Source: Leuconostoc litchii (GTDB lineage Bacteria > Bacillota > Bacilli > Lactobacillales > Lactobacillaceae). From it: DNA of 64,000 bases. The DNA lies in assembly GCF_008107645.1 (NCBI RefSeq), contig NZ_SDGY01000008.1, positions 1 to 64,000 of the forward strand, read 5' to 3'. The position numbers and the translations under genes are program-made. The notes under the pieces were generated by a model. It ran no database searches. It saw only the letters and a program-made list of their open reading frames with translations, and had not been told where the DNA came from. Shown one piece after another: positions 10,314 through 18,783 of this stretch (position 1 is its first letter; each line of letters opens with the position of its first letter).

Positions 10314-11306
10314 ATGAGCATTAAGAAGAATATGATTTCAGGTATTATTATAACTTTGATATTATCTGCAATTGCTAAAATATTAGCCAATTGGTTACCA
10401 TTTTTAGGTGCAGAAGCCATTGCCATGTTACTTGGTATCTTATTAGGTAATACGATTTTAAACCGTAAATCTTTAGAGCCGGGGATGAAATGGGCTGAAA
10501 AGTTTCCTATTGAGATTGGTATTGCATTGATGGGATTAACGGTGACATTACGCACGATTGAAAATTTAGGTATCAATGGATTGGCTTTTATTTTGATCCA
10601 AATGACATTAACAATTGTACTTGTATTGTGGATGGGGGGGCGAATTTTTAAGGTCAGTAATAAAGCCGCGATGTTAATGGGCGCAGGAAACGCAGTATGT
10701 GGGTCTAGTGCTATCGCGTCAGTGTCACCGGCGATAGGTGCTACTGATGACCAGCGAAGAACTAGTGTTGCAACGGTCAGCTTAACAGGTGTTGTGTTAT
10801 TACTAATATTGCCAATTCTTGGGCCACACGTATTGGGACATCACGACCTATTATTAGGCGCCCTAGTTGGTGGTGTTGTTCAATCAGTTGGTCAAGTTGT
10901 TGGAACGGCCTCATTAATCAACCCTGCAGTAGTGACCTATGCAACACTTTTTAAAATGTTGCGTGTTATCATGCTCACAGCTGTTGTATTGATTTTTGCA
11001 AAAATGGCTCAAAAAAATAGTGTTACAGAAAAAGTAGAGGCTAAAAAAAGTATTAAAATACCATGGTTTATTATTGCATTTGTGATTTTGTTATTGATAA
11101 ATAGTTTCGTAGCTGTACCTAATTTAGTAACAAGTAGTGCTAAAGGAATTTCTGGTTTTTTTGGTGTTGTTAACTTAGCTGGAATCGGACTAAATTTAAA
11201 AGTTGATACAATTAGAAAATCTGGTGGAAAATTCTTGAGTTACGGTTTAATAACAGGTGTTGTACAAGTTATATTGGCAATTATTTTGATAAAAATATTG
11301 TTTTAA
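10314..11306 (+). CDS. YeiH/UPF0324-family membrane protein, putative sulfur anion exporter
   Basis: 330 aa with about ten membrane segments. Family features include EPGMKWAEKFPIEIGIALMGLTVTL and the MGAGNAVCGSSAIASVSPAI region. The family is annotated as putative sulfate or sulfite exporters, but the function is poorly proven. A LysR gene is divergent, as in many yeiH/yeiE neighbourhoods. The gene is followed by a tRNA-like element on the other strand. Confidence 0.82.
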   Translation: MSIKKNMISGIIITLILSAIAKILANWLPFLGAEAIAMLLGILLGNTILNRKSLEPGMKWAEKFPIEIGIALMGLTVTLRTIENLGINGLAFILIQMTLTIVLVLWMGGRIFKVSNKAAMLMGAGNAVCGSSAIASVSPAIGATDDQRRTSVATVSLTGVVLLLILPILGPHVLGHHDLLLGALVGGVVQSVGQVVGTASLINPAVVTYATLFKMLRVIMLTAVVLIFAKMAQKNSVTEKVEAKKSIKIPWFIIAFVILLLINSFVAVPNLVTSSAKGISGFFGVVNLAGIGLNLKVDTIRKSGGKFLSYGLITGVVQVILAIILIKILF

Positions 11307-11310
11307 TTAA

Positions 11311-11381
11311 TCGGCCTGAAAGGTAATGATCCTCTGTCTTTGCGTTATCAGCGCAACGCTCTGCCATTGAGCTACAAGCCT
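11311..11381 (-). tRNA. degenerate tRNA-like element, anticodon GAU
   Basis: A 71-nt cloverleaf can be drawn. Acceptor AGGCTTG/CAGGCCG has a mismatched first pair. The D arm is GCTC-AATGGCA-GAGC. The anticodon arm is TTGCG-CTGATAA-CGCAA with anticodon GAT (Ile). The T arm is AGAGG-ATCATTA-CCTTT. The T loop lacks the invariant TTC, and no CCA is encoded. It lies 5 nt downstream of a palindrome that could terminate transcription. It may be a tRNA relic or a special tRNA. Confidence 0.4.
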
Positions 11382-11386
11382 ATGAT

Positions 11387-11412
11387 AAAAGTGTTCCACG
11401 TGGAACACTTTT
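11387..11412. other. parS: parS-like palindrome in a hairpin
   Basis: AAAAGTGTTCCACGTGGAACACTTTT is a perfect 26-bp palindrome. Its core TGTTCCACGTGGAACA (11392-11407) fits the ParB-binding parS consensus TGTTnCACGTGnAACA. It also has the A/T flanks of a bidirectional terminator for the convergent yeiH and hydratase genes. Both roles may apply. Confidence 0.65.
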
Positions 11413-12201
11413 TTATTTTACATTAACTTTAACAGTGCCAAATCCTTCTGTGAACCTTGCTTCCCATGTTCCTGGGGTTAAAGACAAAGGTAGTAAGAAA
11501 GTTCCGGTGGAAGCATGGGTACCTTTAGGGAAAGACTTACCTTGTAAAAATAGTTTTTCAACGAGCCATTTTAGCGATGTTACGGGGTTTCCTAATACCT
11601 CTTTACCATTACCATGTGCAACTTCTTGCTGGTTGTGTAAGAGAACGGCTGAAACCTGAGATAGAGTATCGAGTGCAAGTTTAGCGCCATCTAGTTGATT
11701 ACCATAAACGACTGCGCCACCAACCGCACTGTCAGATAAAACAAGGAATTTATCTAGCTTTGGGAACCAATTTTTAAAGCGAGAATCAGGTAATTCTAAT
11801 GTTGGTGCAACAGTTGTATTTTCGAGTAATTCTGTTTCACTCATTTGTGGCGTAAGATCTTTTTTGGCAGTAAACATCAACTCTACTTCTACTAAGGGTT
11901 CATTGTATTGAGTTAAATCTAGTTCAAAATCAGATTGAACAAATTTATTAGATAATTGTCCCCCATACAAAGGAGAATCCGATTTAAACATATCTTGTGT
12001 TTCTTGCGATGTGAGAGAAACTTTATAACCAGCAACTGGTGCATTTTTTCTTGCTAAAACGGCATCTTGTATTTGGTAGGCTTCCTCGAAAGTATTCACA
12101 AATCCAACATATTCGTCACGTTCTAGTGGCACGTTGGTCTTAAATGCCATATAAAGTTTATCAGCTAATTCTTGAGCAGAGTGTGTAGTTGTTGCATTCA
12201 T
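11413..12201 (-). CDS. 2-keto-4-pentenoate hydratase (MhpD)-like, fumarylacetoacetase superfamily
   Basis: 262 aa. The segments GYKVSLTSQETQ, PLVEVELMF and DSAVGGAVVYG correspond to the MhpD/HpcG fold, in which acidic residues bind Mg2+ and a 2-oxo acid or enol substrate. Relatives hydrate or decarboxylate aromatic-breakdown 2-oxo acids, yet no aromatic pathway gene is nearby. The preceding leader peptide has five isoleucine codons, which hints at a 2-oxo-acid reaction tied to branched-chain metabolism (inference). GAGGA precedes the ATG. Confidence 0.75.
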   Translation of the reverse strand: MNATTTHSAQELADKLYMAFKTNVPLERDEYVGFVNTFEEAYQIQDAVLARKNAPVAGYKVSLTSQETQDMFKSDSPLYGGQLSNKFVQSDFELDLTQYNEPLVEVELMFTAKKDLTPQMSETELLENTTVAPTLELPDSRFKNWFPKLDKFLVLSDSAVGGAVVYGNQLDGAKLALDTLSQVSAVLLHNQQEVAHGNGKEVLGNPVTSLKWLVEKLFLQGKSFPKGTHASTGTFLLPLSLTPGTWEARFTEGFGTVKVNVK

Positions 12202-12233
12202 ATTATTGTCCTCGATTTTTATTTATTTCAAAC

Positions 12234-12277
12234 AAAAAATTCCATCTGATAACGATTACAGTTATCAAATGGAATTT
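12234..12277 (-). terminator. attenuator terminator upstream of the hydratase gene
   Basis: On the minus strand, AAATTCCATTTGATAAC pairs with GTTATCAGATGGAATTT around a 7-nt loop, followed by a run of T. It sits between the leader peptide and the gene. Two further hairpins, 12293-12322 and 12329-12362, lie upstream of it in the leader RNA. Confidence 0.85.
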
Positions 12278-12341
12278 CTACTCATTCATAACCGTAACGA
12301 CTTGCTGTTGCGAGTCGTTACGTTAAATAACAACCCAATTA

Positions 12342-12401
12342 TTAAATAATAATTGCGTTGTTAATAATACTATTTACTTGTGAGTTCATGTGTTTGTTCA
12401 T
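12342..12401 (-). CDS. isoleucine-rich leader peptide
   Basis: A 19-codon ORF, MNKHMNSQVNSIINNAIII, with five ATT codons including a final run of three. Its ATG is about 7 nt after the -10 box, so it may be translated leaderlessly. The last codons form one arm of a hairpin (12329-12362), as expected if ribosome stalling at Ile codons controls downstream folding. It precedes a terminator and the MhpD-like gene. Confidence 0.7.
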   Translation of the reverse strand: MNKHMNSQVNSIINNAIII

Positions 12402-12407
12402 ATTCAC

Positions 12408-12436
12408 ATTTTAAAACAAATCAAATCAAAAAGCAA
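12408..12436 (-). promoter_or_regulatory. promoter of the hydratase leader transcript
   Basis: On the minus strand, TTGCTT (12436-12431), 17 nt, TAAAAT (12413-12408). The predicted start falls at or next to the leader ATG at 12401. Between here and 12594 there is only AT-rich sequence with a small palindrome (CCTATgATAGG near 12487). Confidence 0.6.
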
Positions 12437-12594
12437 CACTATTATTATTTTTCTAATTTAAATCACTTTAATATAAAAGAAATCCTATGATAGGAATGTT
12501 TTTGGCATTTGTGCATTTTTATTCATTAGTCAAAATGCATAATTTGAAAATATGCAAAGCAACGAATAAAAATACAACTTAAAAATAAAGTGAA

Positions 12595-13356
12595 TTAAAA
12601 GGAAGCGATATCTTGGAGTGACGATTTGGTTAACTGTAAAAAACAATCACGAAATACTTTAGGTTCAGCAGGAATGGGTTGAGTCAGCCATGTTGAAATG
12701 ATAGAAAGTGTCATTTTTACGCTGAGCTCGACGGCAAAAGACCGACTGATTACTGTGTTTTGTACACTATAATCATCAAAAAAAGGCGTCGCCCATTTAA
12801 TATAACGTTGTTCTAAGAAGTGCAACCACTCACCGTTTGCGTAGTTGCCAGAGTAGAGAATTTTAAGAGTATGGTTGTTCTTATAAAGTACAGGTAAAAT
12901 TACGTCAGCAATCATTTCAAAAGGATTTGTTGCTTGGGTGTTTTTTGAAATGGATAGTATTTGTTGTTCGATTTTAGAAGCAATAAAAGCTAAAATATCC
13001 GACGGCGTGGAGAAAAATAGTGCTACTTGGTTGGCAGGGAGCCCAGATTCACTAGCTATATCTGCCATAGTGATATTATATAAATTTTTTTTCGATAGCA
13101 AACATAAAAATGTATTAGCGATTTTTTCTTTTTTGTGCGATCGATCAGATTGCGTTTCTTCCAGATGATTTATACTAGAAAAAGATACGTTGAATATTTG
13201 TGAAATTTTTCTCATAACAGAGAGTGGAGGATGAGTCCTGCCTCGTTCCCAACTAGAAACTGTTTGGTGTGAAACACCTAATAATCCAGAAAATTCGGTC
13301 TGTGTAAGGTTGTTTTTTAATCTTATTTTTCTAATTTCTTCATTAATATTATACAT
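12595..13356 (-). CDS. XRE-TetR hybrid transcriptional regulator
   Basis: 253 aa. Residues 5-60 are a Cro/CI-type HTH (LTQTEFSGLLGVSHQTVSSWERGRTHPP). From about 75 a TetR-type HTH follows (KIANTFLCLLSKKNLYNITMADIASESGLPANQVALFF) with a helical ligand or dimer domain to the end. Two different DNA-binding domains in one chain could bridge two operators. The exporter operon on the other side of a 398-bp gap is the obvious target candidate. No strong Shine-Dalgarno is visible at the start. Confidence 0.8.
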   Translation of the reverse strand: MYNINEEIRKIRLKNNLTQTEFSGLLGVSHQTVSSWERGRTHPPLSVMRKISQIFNVSFSSINHLEETQSDRSHKKEKIANTFLCLLSKKNLYNITMADIASESGLPANQVALFFSTPSDILAFIASKIEQQILSISKNTQATNPFEMIADVILPVLYKNNHTLKILYSGNYANGEWLHFLEQRYIKWATPFFDDYSVQNTVISRSFAVELSVKMTLSIISTWLTQPIPAEPKVFRDCFLQLTKSSLQDIASF

Positions 13357-13754
13357 TTAAATACCATTATTTTCTTATAAATTTATATTGAATACTATAT
13401 TTGATGGATTGAAAATTATTAATTAATATGCACTTATTTAATGTAAATAATTTTTACCATATATTTTATTAAAAGTCAATAAAATGATGTAGTGAAAAAG
13501 ATGGTGTATGAGGTTTTTTGTTGAATTTTGAACATATGGACTTTGATATAATATTAATTAGTGGCATTTGATAGTATAGGTCGGCCACGAATTTTAGGAG
13601 AAGAGAAATACTACATAGTTTGTAGGTATGTTATTTTTGAATAATTTTAAGAATAGATGATTTTTTGAAAGTCTGTGGGGAGATTTTCAAAATTCATTTA
13701 TTTTGTATTATTGTTAAAAATATGCCGTCACTATGGTATTTAAAGGTAGGGAAA
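13357..13754. other. 398-bp regulatory gap between the XRE-TetR gene and the exporter operon
   Basis: AT-rich. A TATAAT at about 13546 could be the -10 of the plus-strand exporter operon, giving a 5' leader of about 200 nt. The leader contains GTGGC/GCCAC arms (13562-13590) and an AGGAG without a usable start codon. I see no gene here. Operators for the divergent regulator are likely but not identifiable by eye. Confidence 0.4.
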
Positions 13755-14240
13755 ATGACAAAAACAACTAGAAATATTTTGACAATATTGGGTACAGTAG
13801 TTTTAATGGGGATTATGTTTATCAGTGGACTACTAAGTTTAGATGCGACAAATGATCAAATATCTGAACAAAAGTCGATAATAATGGTTACACTTGCTGT
13901 TGGGGGGCTTGTTAGTGTTATCTTTAGTGCATTAATTAGTAAGTTATTTATCTTTCTTGCCCAACTTGGACAAGAAGTAAAGCAATCCGTATCATTTATG
14001 AATTCTTGGTACGCTACAGTAGTTAGTATGCTGCCGTTTGCAGTTATTAATGCGTTCTTAGTAATTGTTTTGAACTTGTATAAGGATACAAACAAAATAG
14101 CTAGTATTGTTAGTAGCGTGATTTCAACATTACTATATGTATTAATTGTGCGTCAGGATAGTACAATTTCGAAGCGAACACAAATCATTTATATTGTTAT
14201 TTCACTAGTATTGTCAATCGGAATGTCATTAGCATTTTAG
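13755..14240 (+). CDS. YknW-like Yip1-type membrane protein of an ABC exporter
   Basis: 161 aa from the ATG at 13755 (AGGTAGGG just upstream; an upstream in-frame extension lacks a site). About five membrane segments and no soluble domain. Position and size match YknW of Bacillus, a Yip1-like assembly partner of the YknXYZ exporter; the assignment rests on context more than on sequence. Confidence 0.65.
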   Translation: MTKTTRNILTILGTVVLMGIMFISGLLSLDATNDQISEQKSIIMVTLAVGGLVSVIFSALISKLFIFLAQLGQEVKQSVSFMNSWYATVVSMLPFAVINAFLVIVLNLYKDTNKIASIVSSVISTLLYVLIVRQDSTISKRTQIIYIVISLVLSIGMSLAF

Positions 14241-14272
14241 AAACAATGTGTGTGGAAGCATAGGGGAAGTCA

Positions 14273-15313
14273 ATGAAACGTAAAACAAAAATAGTAACAA
14301 TCGTTGCGGGTAGCGTAGTGGCTCTTGGTCTCTTAACTGTGACTGGGTTAAAAACTTACAATAAGCTAGCTAAACCAACAAAAAGTAGCAATAATCAATA
14401 TCAGGTATACAAGGTGGCCAGTGCATTGCCATTGACTATGTCAGGAAAAATTGTTGCTGAAAAGACGCAAGCTTTAAATGCACCAACAGGAAAGTTACAA
14501 CAATTGAATGTAACAGATGGTCAAACTGTTAAAAACGGTGATATTTTGTTAACAGTGACGGTTACAGATATTCAGGAATCAATTAGTTCACAACAAGACG
14601 TTGTAAACAAAGCTAATCGAGCAGTCAATAGCGCAGCAGCAACCTTGAAAAATGCGCAACAAAGTTATAATCAAGCAGATGTTGATACAAAACCTTCATT
14701 AAAGGATACTGTTACACAAGCACAGCAGGCTGTTACTGATGCTAATGGTGACTTACAGGATGCTCAAAGCAAGTTAGCTGAGTTACAAGGGAAGCTAACG
14801 ATGTCTTTAAAAGCACCGTTTGATGGGGTAGTTTCAGTTAGCAATAATACAAAAGATGGTATTCCGTCAATAACAATTAATTCTAGTCAAAAAGTTTTAC
14901 AGGCAAATGTCTCAGAATATGATTATAGTAAGGTGAAGACTGGCGATACAGTGACGGTCAGTGGTATTGATGGTTCACCAAAACAGACCACAAAAATCAG
15001 CAAGATCGAACAGATTCCTACCGGTCAAGGTAAAGGGACAACGTATTATCCTTTCTCAGCCAATATGAATAATGATTTTCTATATGGCCAGAGTGTTAAG
15101 GTAAAAGTACCACAGTCAGAATTAAAGATTCCTAAATCTGCGGTATACAAAGGAAGTATTTACAAGGTCATTGATGGCAAAGCCAGTCGAGCACAAGCTG
15201 ATTTAACAAAAAATGGTGATACATATATTGTTAACGCTGGTGTTAGTATCGGTGAAAAACTGATTACCAATCCAGATTCAAAGTTGACCAATGGTGAGGT
15301 TGTCAATGATTAA
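14273..15313 (+). CDS. HlyD/MacA-type membrane fusion protein (YknX-like)
   Basis: 346 aa. A membrane anchor at 8-26, a lipoyl-like half motif (APTGKLQQLNVTDGQTVKNGDILL), a coiled-coil hairpin near 100-165 rich in Gln and Ala, and a beta-barrel domain. In Gram-positives such proteins join a MacB-like transporter at the cell surface. Its end overlaps the ATPase start by 8 nt. Confidence 0.85.
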   Translation: MKRKTKIVTIVAGSVVALGLLTVTGLKTYNKLAKPTKSSNNQYQVYKVASALPLTMSGKIVAEKTQALNAPTGKLQQLNVTDGQTVKNGDILLTVTVTDIQESISSQQDVVNKANRAVNSAAATLKNAQQSYNQADVDTKPSLKDTVTQAQQAVTDANGDLQDAQSKLAELQGKLTMSLKAPFDGVVSVSNNTKDGIPSITINSSQKVLQANVSEYDYSKVKTGDTVTVSGIDGSPKQTTKISKIEQIPTGQGKGTTYYPFSANMNNDFLYGQSVKVKVPQSELKIPKSAVYKGSIYKVIDGKASRAQADLTKNGDTYIVNAGVSIGEKLITNPDSKLTNGEVVND

Positions 15314-15995
15314 CTTAGTGTCAATAAGTAAAAGTTATCGACAAGGAAATGAAAATTACAAAGCGTTACACGAGATTTCATTAACGATTCAAGCTGGGGA
15401 GTTCGTTGCTATTATGGGCCCATCAGGATCAGGAAAGTCAACTTTAATTAATATTATTGGTTTCTTAGACAATAATTTTGATGGACAATATAACTTTAAC
15501 GACACAGTTGTTAATAATTTAAATCGACGTGATCATGCGCGATTACGTAATCAATCAGTTGGTTTTGTGTTTCAAAACTTTAAATTGATTCGTAATCAAA
15601 GTGTAGGAGAGAATGTTGGCTTACCACTACTGTATGCTGGATTAAAACGTCGTGATATTATTGCTCGTGTAAATGATGTCTTAGAACAAGTTGGCCTACC
15701 AGGAAGCTACGATAAGTTGCCGAAAAATTTATCAGGCGGACAACAACAACGTGTGGCTATTGCTCGTGCAATTGTAACGAAACCAAACTTTTTAGTAGCT
15801 GATGAACCAACGGGAGCACTAGATTCAGCAACTTCTCGGGAAATTATGGCTCTCTTTAAAGAACTAAATCAACATGGTACAACTGTAATCATGGTTACTC
15901 ATGATGAAAATGTGGCTCGCCAAACTAATCGCTTAATTAAGATTCTTGATGGTCGATTACAGAGTGATATGGAGGTTGAGCATGCAGATTCGTGA
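15306..15995 (+). CDS. ABC transporter ATP-binding protein, MacB/LolD type (YknY-like)
   Basis: 229 aa from the ATG at 15306, which has GGTGAGG upstream. Walker [10 protein letters not shown] is at 38-46, the signature LSGGQQQR near 138, and Walker [16 protein letters not shown] follows. This is the LolD/MacB/YknY ATPase class that powers mechanotransmission exporters. It overlaps both neighbours, indicating tight coupling. Confidence 0.93.
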   Translation: MINLVSISKSYRQGNENYKALHEISLTIQAGEFVAIMGPSGSGKSTLINIIGFLDNNFDGQYNFNDTVVNNLNRRDHARLRNQSVGFVFQNFKLIRNQSVGENVGLPLLYAGLKRRDIIARVNDVLEQVGLPGSYDKLPKNLSGGQQQRVAIARAIVTKPNFLVADEPTGALDSATSREIMALFKELNQHGTTVIMVTHDENVARQTNRLIKILDGRLQSDMEVEHADS

Positions 15996-17166
15996 GTTAA
16001 TTATCAGTTCGTTCCGTTCACTGATATCAAATAAGCGTCGTAGTATTTTGACCATGATTGGTATCATTATTGGTATAGCCTCTGTTATTACTATATTAGC
16101 TTTGGGTGATGGCGCACGTCTGGCAATGTTAAAAAACTTACAGGCGGATAGCGGCGGACAGCAATCAACCCAAATCACTTTTTCGCCCAATAATAGTGAT
16201 GTTAAAATCTCGGGATTTAATAACGAAGATTTGGCCCGAATTCGCTCTAATCCCAAGGTTGCCAAAGTGACGGTACAGTCGGACGATCATGGTATCTTAT
16301 CAAGTGAGGGAACAATCAATGGTAAGAGCTTGTCATCATTAGTTTATCTTGCAACTAGCGCTAATGATAATAAAATTCTAGCAGGACGTGGCATTAAAGA
16401 TAGTGATATTTCAATAGATAGACCTGTAGCACTAGTCAATAAATCAATTGCAAAGAAAGGCTATCGAACTATCCGTAATGCCTTAAATTCAGGTATTGAA
16501 ATTAATGGCACGACATATACAATTATCGGTGTGATTGATAATAACGCAACTCGGGGCGAATTTTACAATTATGACGTGGTTGTGCCACGTCATGTATTCG
16601 AAACAAGCAACGCGACTGTCAATGCAAACACGTTAAAGTTAACATTTATATCGGGAACAGATATATCAAAGACAACGAATGATATTAAAGATCAGTTGAA
16701 TCAAATGGGTTCGCAACATAGCTCAGGATCTTATGATTTTTATGATACTGCAGCTATGCTTAAAGGTGTTACGATGGTCATTAAGGGCATTACATACTTT
16801 ATTGTTGCTGTAGCAAGTATCTCATTGTTTATTGCTGGTATTGGTGTGATGAACATGATGTATATTGCTGTTAGTGAAAGAACACAAGAGATTGGGATTC
16901 GCATGGCAGTAGGTGCTTCTCAAAAGCAAATATTGTGGCAATTTTTAATTGAAGCTGTTATGCTAACACTTAGCGGTGGTATGATTGGATATCTGGCTGG
17001 GTTAGGTATAGCAATGGGAATTTCTGCTTTTCTACCCTTTAAAGCAAGTGTATCGATATCAACATTTTTGTTAGCGTTTGGTACATCCACAATTGTTGGC
17101 TTGGTATTTGGTATATTACCAGCTAAAACAGCAAGTAATAAGAATTTGATTGATATTTTGAGGTAA
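15982..17166 (+). CDS. MacB-type ABC permease (YknZ-like)
   Basis: 394 aa from the ATG at 15982 (GGAGG 9 nt upstream). One N-terminal membrane segment (LTMIGIIIGIASVITILALGDGA), a large extracytoplasmic domain, then three C-terminal membrane segments with the conserved ERTQEIGIRMAVGAS. This is the MacB topology. YknWXYZ of Bacillus protects against the SdpC toxin, so peptide or antibiotic export is a reasonable but unproven role. Confidence 0.92.
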   Translation: MQIRELIISSFRSLISNKRRSILTMIGIIIGIASVITILALGDGARLAMLKNLQADSGGQQSTQITFSPNNSDVKISGFNNEDLARIRSNPKVAKVTVQSDDHGILSSEGTINGKSLSSLVYLATSANDNKILAGRGIKDSDISIDRPVALVNKSIAKKGYRTIRNALNSGIEINGTTYTIIGVIDNNATRGEFYNYDVVVPRHVFETSNATVNANTLKLTFISGTDISKTTNDIKDQLNQMGSQHSSGSYDFYDTAAMLKGVTMVIKGITYFIVAVASISLFIAGIGVMNMMYIAVSERTQEIGIRMAVGASQKQILWQFLIEAVMLTLSGGMIGYLAGLGIAMGISAFLPFKASVSISTFLLAFGTSTIVGLVFGILPAKTASNKNLIDILR

Positions 17167-17173
17167 TAATAAT

Positions 17174-17209
17174 AAAAAAAGTAACGATACGTTGTATCGT
17201 TACTTTTTT
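17174..17209. terminator. bidirectional terminator between the exporter operon and gshA
   Basis: AAAAAAAGTAACGATAC pairs with GTATCGTTACTTTTTT around a GTT loop. It overlaps the last codons of the convergent gshA. Confidence 0.9.
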
Positions 17210-18654
17210 GTTTGCATATATTTTGTCAAATTTTCATTGTTTTTAAAAGATTGAACGTGGTTTTTGTAGCTCACTTGAAGATTTTGATTGTCAAGTACTA
17301 GAGTTTTAAAGCCCAGTTTGTGCGCTTGAATATACATCTGTTTCAGGTGACTTGGTGTAAAAACAAAGTTATTATCAATTATCTTTCGTTCTGACAATAT
17401 TTGCTGTCCACGACTTAAAGCAAATTGAGTTAAAGAATGATTATCAATATGTTTTGATAGTTGAGCGCCAATAGTTAATTCAGGATTTTTTAGCGCTTTT
17501 TCAGCAAAAATTAAGCTCCTTGAAAAGTCTTCACGTAGTTCAATGGGTGAAAAATTGACAATTTTGTTTAAGCGTGAAAATAGTGGTTCGATTTCTTGAT
17601 CTAAAGAGGCACTTAATGAATCATTTGGATGTTGTGTTGCGACTACATGGTTTAGCATACGGGCTTCCTTTGTAGCAGCATTCGACCATTCTTGTGGATT
17701 CATAATTGAGTCTATAATGAGCAAATGTAGAAAACTTAATTCATTTTGAGAAATACCGTCCAACGAGAAAGGATTAATATCAAACATTCGAAATTCTAGA
17801 TATGCTGTTCCTCTCTGTCTTAAATCATCAAGACTACCGGGAGCTTTTAATCGTACGGGGCCATAAAATTCACTTTTGTCATAGTAGTCGCCAGTTTTTA
17901 CAAAGTGCTTAATTTGTCCGATATAGGTAGATAAGTCAGTGTAGTCAATTTGTTGATCAAAATGATTAACAAACCCAAAGTTACTTGCTCGCCAAGAACG
18001 TACTGGTTCAATATCTTTAAAATCCCTTGGTAGGTTATCTGTTACATTTTCCGTAACAGGACTGGCCCCAAAAAGATAGGTCAATAACCATCTATAGTTG
18101 GCTACTTGTTGGGCTATTTGAAAATATAGAGTATTTTTAGCGACAGGAAAAGATTGAATCTGCTTTTCAGCTCCAAACCATTTAATTAAGGCATCGGCGA
18201 GAGAAAAATTAACATGTACACCGGTCATAATATGTTGGTAAGGACCGTAGCGTTTGATAAGGACATCTCGATAATTTTGATACCAAGGGCGCTCAAAATG
18301 AGTAACGAGGTAATCTATATCATCAGGAGACATGTAGGGGGGCATGGACAATGGCCAAATAATCTCATCTGAGAACAATTCGTCAGCAAGGATTGTTTGT
18401 AATTCGTGCAAGTGGTTCAAAGCATCTTTAGAAGTGTGTTTAGTCGCTGTTACAACTTCTTCTTGACTTTCAGAAAAGTCCGTCTGAAAATAAGGCTGTG
18501 TCTTTCGATCACCTAAATTTGTTGAGTGGGGATGCTGCGATAAACTTTTACGTCCTGTTTGCACACGATGTTCTTCTATTTCAATACCAAAGCGCCCGGC
18601 AAATAATAAATCGTGTAGGTTGGCATTTTTAAATTTTTTAAAGTTTTGGGTCAT
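17200..18654 (-). CDS. gshA: glutamate-cysteine ligase
   Basis: 484 aa from the ATG at 18654, with GGGAGG 7 nt upstream; a TTG 15 nt further out is less likely. GRFGIEIEEHRVQ at the N terminus, PLSMPPYM and HIMTGVHVNFSL match the gamma-glutamylcysteine synthetase core. It makes gamma-Glu-Cys from Glu, Cys and ATP. The chain lacks the ATP-grasp domain of bifunctional GshF, so any glutathione step would need a separate gene. Confidence 0.88.
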   Translation of the reverse strand: MTQNFKKFKNANLHDLLFAGRFGIEIEEHRVQTGRKSLSQHPHSTNLGDRKTQPYFQTDFSESQEEVVTATKHTSKDALNHLHELQTILADELFSDEIIWPLSMPPYMSPDDIDYLVTHFERPWYQNYRDVLIKRYGPYQHIMTGVHVNFSLADALIKWFGAEKQIQSFPVAKNTLYFQIAQQVANYRWLLTYLFGASPVTENVTDNLPRDFKDIEPVRSWRASNFGFVNHFDQQIDYTDLSTYIGQIKHFVKTGDYYDKSEFYGPVRLKAPGSLDDLRQRGTAYLEFRMFDINPFSLDGISQNELSFLHLLIIDSIMNPQEWSNAATKEARMLNHVVATQHPNDSLSASLDQEIEPLFSRLNKIVNFSPIELREDFSRSLIFAEKALKNPELTIGAQLSKHIDNHSLTQFALSRGQQILSERKIIDNNFVFTPSHLKQMYIQAHKLGFKTLVLDNQNLQVSYKNHVQSFKNNENLTKYMQTKK

Positions 18655-18748
18655 ATGAGGCCCTCCCAATTATTGTATATAAACTATTTTTATTCATTAT
18701 AAACTAGTAAGACATTAAATTGTAGTAGTTTTAAGATTATTATTATAT

Positions 18749-18777
18749 TTGGATGATGGTGCTAATTGTTTTATAAT
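18749..18777 (+). promoter_or_regulatory. promoter giving a leaderless transcript
   Basis: TTGGAT (18749-18754), 17 nt, perfect TATAAT (18772-18777). The ATG at 18784 is 7 nt after the -10, where transcription should start. Confidence 0.65.
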
Positions 18778-18783
18778 GAAAGT

